Below are positions 61,801 to 64,000 of a DNA stretch of 64,000 nt, one piece after another (positions within the stretch are counted from its first letter, which is position 1; the number at the start of each line of letters is the position of its first letter). The DNA lies in NCBI GenBank assembly GCA_949775045.1, contig OX459102.1, forward strand, positions 19,162,160 through 19,226,159. Direction: 5' to 3'. Position numbers and translations under genes: made by a program. A model generated the notes under the pieces. That model saw only the letters and a list, made by a program, of their open reading frames with translations. It was not told the origin of the DNA and ran no database searches. The stretch comes from Metridium senile. Its lineage: Eukaryota > Cnidaria > Anthozoa > Actiniaria > Metridiidae.

Positions 61801-64000
61801 ACAATTTGAGTACCAAGGGAGGGTCCTGTCGGGGAATTGTCACCTCCAGTGGGTCTGATCGTGCTTCTTGAAAACTATTGGTTTGTTCGTCTTCTGAATC
61901 TGTGAGTTCAGTGTTCTTGATTGTGGAAACCTGAAAAACAGGTTATTTACTTGTTAAACAAGTTTTAGCGAAAACGTCGTTAAATTAAAACCAGAAAACT
62001 TGAATAGAATAGGATATAATAAAGTCTGGTCAGGAGCTTAGATTTTGTTCAGTTCTGAGTTTCATATGATGTTTGTATTAAATTCTATCTTGATTTCTAT
62101 ATACTATTCCAAACTGCATTTATTTCTACTATTCCTATAAACTACTCTGTTTATAAAACTACCGAAAATATACCTTTTTCTTTTTGCTTTCATTTCTCCT
62201 CTCTTTCCCGCCAGTATCACCCAAAGTAGTCATGACTACAAGATAGCAAGTGTACTTCATACCAGGCTTACATCTCTTTAAAATAAAGCTGTGTTGGTTT
62301 GGAGAGAGCCTGGTAACTATTCGCCCATTGGCTTCCAGTGTGTAGCCACTTATTTGTCGAACACGACCGCAGAGCTCTTGGTCTTTAGCTTGGAGAATAT
62401 CCTCTGGTTCTAGGATGCAACATAATACGAAACGTCTTACGAAGGAAGAAATAATTACACAAAGAAAAAAAGAAAATAGAAAACGGGAGAGAAAAGAAAC
62501 GATCCGAAATGAAGATCAAAAATGAAGAGAAGAAATGCAATGTAATGCGGTGCTAATATAGCGCTTTTAACAATGAGACTTAAGTGAGAAGTAGCCGGCA
62601 TAAGAGAACAGAGTTAAAACAAATTAGCAGATCATAATTGAGAAGGGAAATGAAAAAAAAAAGAGAATTGAAGAGCATAGAAGAGCATAGCGGAGAGGAA
62701 AGATACAAGAGAAGAAGTGAAAAGTGAAGAGAAGACAGAAAATATCCAACAAGTAACATACCAAGTTGGAGTGCAGTAGGTTTATTCCAGGAAATATGTA
62801 TCTGCGTTGCTGATAGTCCAGTTACCAATAGTTCAGGTTTACCAGGAGGTGCTATGGTACTCACAGTGATTGATTTGGACAGACAGTCCTGTGCAACAAG
62901 GGATACCAAGTCGCTTTCTGAGCTACCAACACTAGACCCTGTCTCATCTACTTCGTTTGTTTGTTCTTCAATGTCCTTACTTTCCCGATTCTCTTTGACT
63001 ACCGCTTCTACTATAATAGTGTATGTAACGCCGGGCTCAAGACACTTTATTTCACATCGTGGGCCCAGTAGCGAACCCTGCGGAACACTTATCGTATTGC
63101 CAGCACTAGAACCGCTGCCGTGTGGTGGACGACTCTTCTTCTCCATGTAGTGAACAAGATAGTGCAACACATAAAGATCTCCAAATGTTACTGCTGGTTG
63201 CCAGGCAACATGAAGAGAAAATGGCGTGCTTTTGGTCACGTGGAGATCACGTGGTCTCCCAACGCCACTGGTCCATGCCTTTATTGAACTACTGGTAGAG
63301 CAACTGTGTTGTTTCTCGTTCCCTTCTCCTTCACTGTAAGATGTACTGAATTTGAAGAGGTAATGTGTCTTGGAATCGAGGCTATGTATAGTATATGACG
63401 TCATATTTGGGTTGATGACAAAGCTAAGCGCCAATTTCAAATCATCATCTCGACAGTCAATCTTGTAAACATCGAGGTGTAGAAATTTCAAATTGTTGTC
63501 AGTGTCAAGTGAGTCCCACGTAAGGCAGATAGAACTAAGGGAACTGTATTCCACTTTGATGTTCTGAGGGGGGTAGGGTGGGGGTTTAGTATCAAACCAT
63601 TGTTTCTCCGATTTCGATACATTCCATTTCGAAACTCCACTTGTATAATTAGCATGGTCAGCAAATGCTTCTACAGTAACGGCGTACCTACTTGACGGCA
63701 ACAAATCAGTGACTTTCATATCTGTATTCTTTGTATCAAAAGACATGACCTGCATTTCTTCTAGTTCTTCGCTTTTAAACAACGTAACTTTAAAGCTCTC
63801 TGGTTTCACATTCAAAGGGCGTTGGCCTTCCTCACACGTGTCATCGCGTTCTAGAACGTTCCATCGCACATCAACAGCACAGCAACTTACATTGATTACC
63901 CTGACGTCACAAATCTTTTGCACAAGTCCCCATAAATGTAACGTTAGCCTTAACGATGGACCAAGGTTACCAGACGCTAATCGCCTATCAAGACCCATAC
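53523..64000 (-). CDS. Multi-fibronectin-III protein with C-terminal thioredoxin-like domain (5' incomplete)
   Basis: Twenty exons fit in phase: (64000)-62762, 62409-62174, 61930-61581, 61045-60970, 60511-60395, 60287-60208, 60126-59939, 59435-59380, 59107-58929, 58569-58485, 58384-58289, 57859-57686, 57480-57164, 56995-56926, 56223-56145, 55645-55509, 55410-55070, 54867-54804, 54687-54447, 54190-53523. From 63998 this gives 1,596 aa. About ten FN3 domains are visible (for example PPQNIKVEYSSLSSICLTW, PRDLHVTKSTPFSLHVAW, RVLVEWNEPKTYGIDTIRAY). A helical insert (about 56.2-57.0 kb) precedes the last FN3. Then comes a thioredoxin-like fold: KPQIILFWTMWCHSSIKAVE, and GVPTIVLCNHDGYMVWQGRI with the cis-proline. 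The active site is C-H-S-S, not CxxC. A polar Ser/Thr-rich tail ends at VDEFSPV. No transmembrane segment is seen. I do not recognise an orthologue. The donor at 55509 (GTTCGG) is weak. Confidence 0.85.
54957..55046 (+). repeat. 8-bp tandem repeat GCAAGCAG, about 11 copies
   Basis: Perfect copies in the intron just downstream of the 55070 exon end, only about 22 bp from its donor. Confidence 0.95.
56202..56544 (-). repeat. Three tandem 111-116-bp units duplicating an exon start
   Basis: GGGTGGCAAG starts units at 56202, 56313 and 56429. The first overlaps the true exon 56223-56145 (minus). The other two carry the same acceptor (GTGAACAG) and the first nine codons (ITKNLATLR), then a stop. 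Confidence 0.92.
56560..56794. mobile_element. MITE family A, copy 2
   Basis: CACCGCTGTACTATTT, GGCGCATTTGTACAGGCTAA, CGCTTAACAATAGAAAACAC and the right end GAAACTGGTCTATT match copy 1 at 16372-16610. The left end is degraded. Intronic. Confidence 0.9.
57515..57645 (-). repeat. ATC/ACC trinucleotide repeat with a 48-bp higher-order duplication
   Basis: ATCATCATCGACACCACCTCCACC occurs twice (about 57555 and 57591) inside ATC runs, between exons 57480 and 57686. Confidence 0.88.
58070..58115 (-). repeat. ATC microsatellite
   Basis: ATCATCATC run in the intron between exons 57859 and 58289. Confidence 0.85.
58615..58915 (-). repeat. ATC microsatellite tract reaching an exon boundary
   Basis: Nearly pure ATC between 58796 and 58862 with degenerate flanks. 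It fills the intron between exons 58569 and 58929 and ends about 15 bp from the 58929 donor. Confidence 0.9.
59517..59541 (+). repeat. AATC tetranucleotide tract, left of MITE copy 3
   Basis: CAATCAATCAATCAGTCAGT directly precedes the MITE; the same repeat resumes after it, so the MITE inserted into the tract. Confidence 0.85.
59542..59749. mobile_element. MITE family A, copy 3 (about 30-bp internal terminal deletion)
   Basis: AATAGACCAGTTTCATGTT at the left jumps directly to AAGGCGCATTTGCACAGG, lacking the ACCGCTGTACTATTT block kept at the right end (about 59721-59732). Inverted relative to copies 1 and 2. Confidence 0.9.
59750..59930 (+). repeat. AATC tetranucleotide tract, right of MITE copy 3
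   Basis: AATCAATC and AGTCAGTC words continue to within about 10 bp of the exon ending at 59939. Confidence 0.9.
60535..60745 (+). repeat. Degenerate GTCACATCAC/GTCATG tract
   Basis: TCATGTCA and CACATCACAT words recur between exons 60511 and 60970. No coding content. Confidence 0.7.
60776..60930 (+). repeat. 39-bp tandem repeat, about four copies
   Basis: CACAATCAAATTCACGAACG followed by CAGTCAACGCACGGCAAG repeats at a 39-bp period, so frames stay open on both strands. It ends about 40 bp from the exon end at 60970. Confidence 0.93.
61110..61575 (-). repeat. ATC/ACC trinucleotide tract filling a whole intron
   Basis: The intron between exons 61045 and 61581 is almost entirely ATC/ACC words with a duplicated block (TTATAGATATCATCATCGTC at about 61358 and 61472). 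Long frames here are low-complexity. Confidence 0.9.
61931..62173. other. Intron of the FN3 gene without features
   Basis: AT-rich intron between exons 62174 and 61930. Nothing recognised. Confidence 0.6.

Overview
The window is animal nuclear DNA. It has long spliced genes with GT-AG introns, AATAAA-type polyadenylation signals, many inverted-repeat elements and many ATC/GAT microsatellites. Gene content (RAB7, BICD, ARL8, SLC25A26) and general style suggest an early-branching marine invertebrate, plausibly an anthozoan cnidarian. The species cannot be fixed from the sequence.

Left part (0-33 kb), compact and gene-rich. RAB7 (+, 193-2985) is followed tail-to-tail by Bicaudal-D (-, 5546-9884). 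BICD is head-to-head with ARL8 (+, 10373-15451) across a gap of 488 bp. These three encode a late-endosomal Rab, a dynein adaptor and a lysosomal Arl GTPase, all acting in organelle transport on microtubules. Next is a very large acidic PDZ / coiled-coil / WW protein resembling STXBP4 (-, 17379-24731). It is divergent from the mitochondrial S-adenosylmethionine carrier SLC25A26 (+, 26044-32937).

Middle part (33-53.5 kb), AT-rich and apparently gene-poor. It holds what I regard as the main discovery: three small genes in tandem on the minus strand (36.0, 41.6 and 46.0 kb). Each encodes a 69-92 aa protein with a BH3 motif (V-G-D-x-L core, Y six residues after the D) followed by a short hydrophobic tail. 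All three share one architecture: TATA box, short non-coding first exon, one intron, then an ATG 7-20 nt after the acceptor. They look like a local cluster of BH3-only apoptosis regulators. A possible decayed fourth member lies at 48.3 kb.

Right part (53.5-64 kb): the 3' 20 exons of one minus-strand gene. It encodes at least 1,596 aa: about ten fibronectin type III domains, a short helical insert and a C-terminal thioredoxin-like fold with a C-x-x-S-type site. The 5' end lies beyond the window.

Repeats: several MITE-like hairpins, including one family with three copies here; a 2.0 kb foldback element inside an ARL8 intron; many tandem repeats, some of which touch splice sites or coding sequence. 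I saw no reverse transcriptase, transposase, CRISPR array or prokaryotic feature. Exon boundaries were read by eye from splice consensus and phase, without transcripts.
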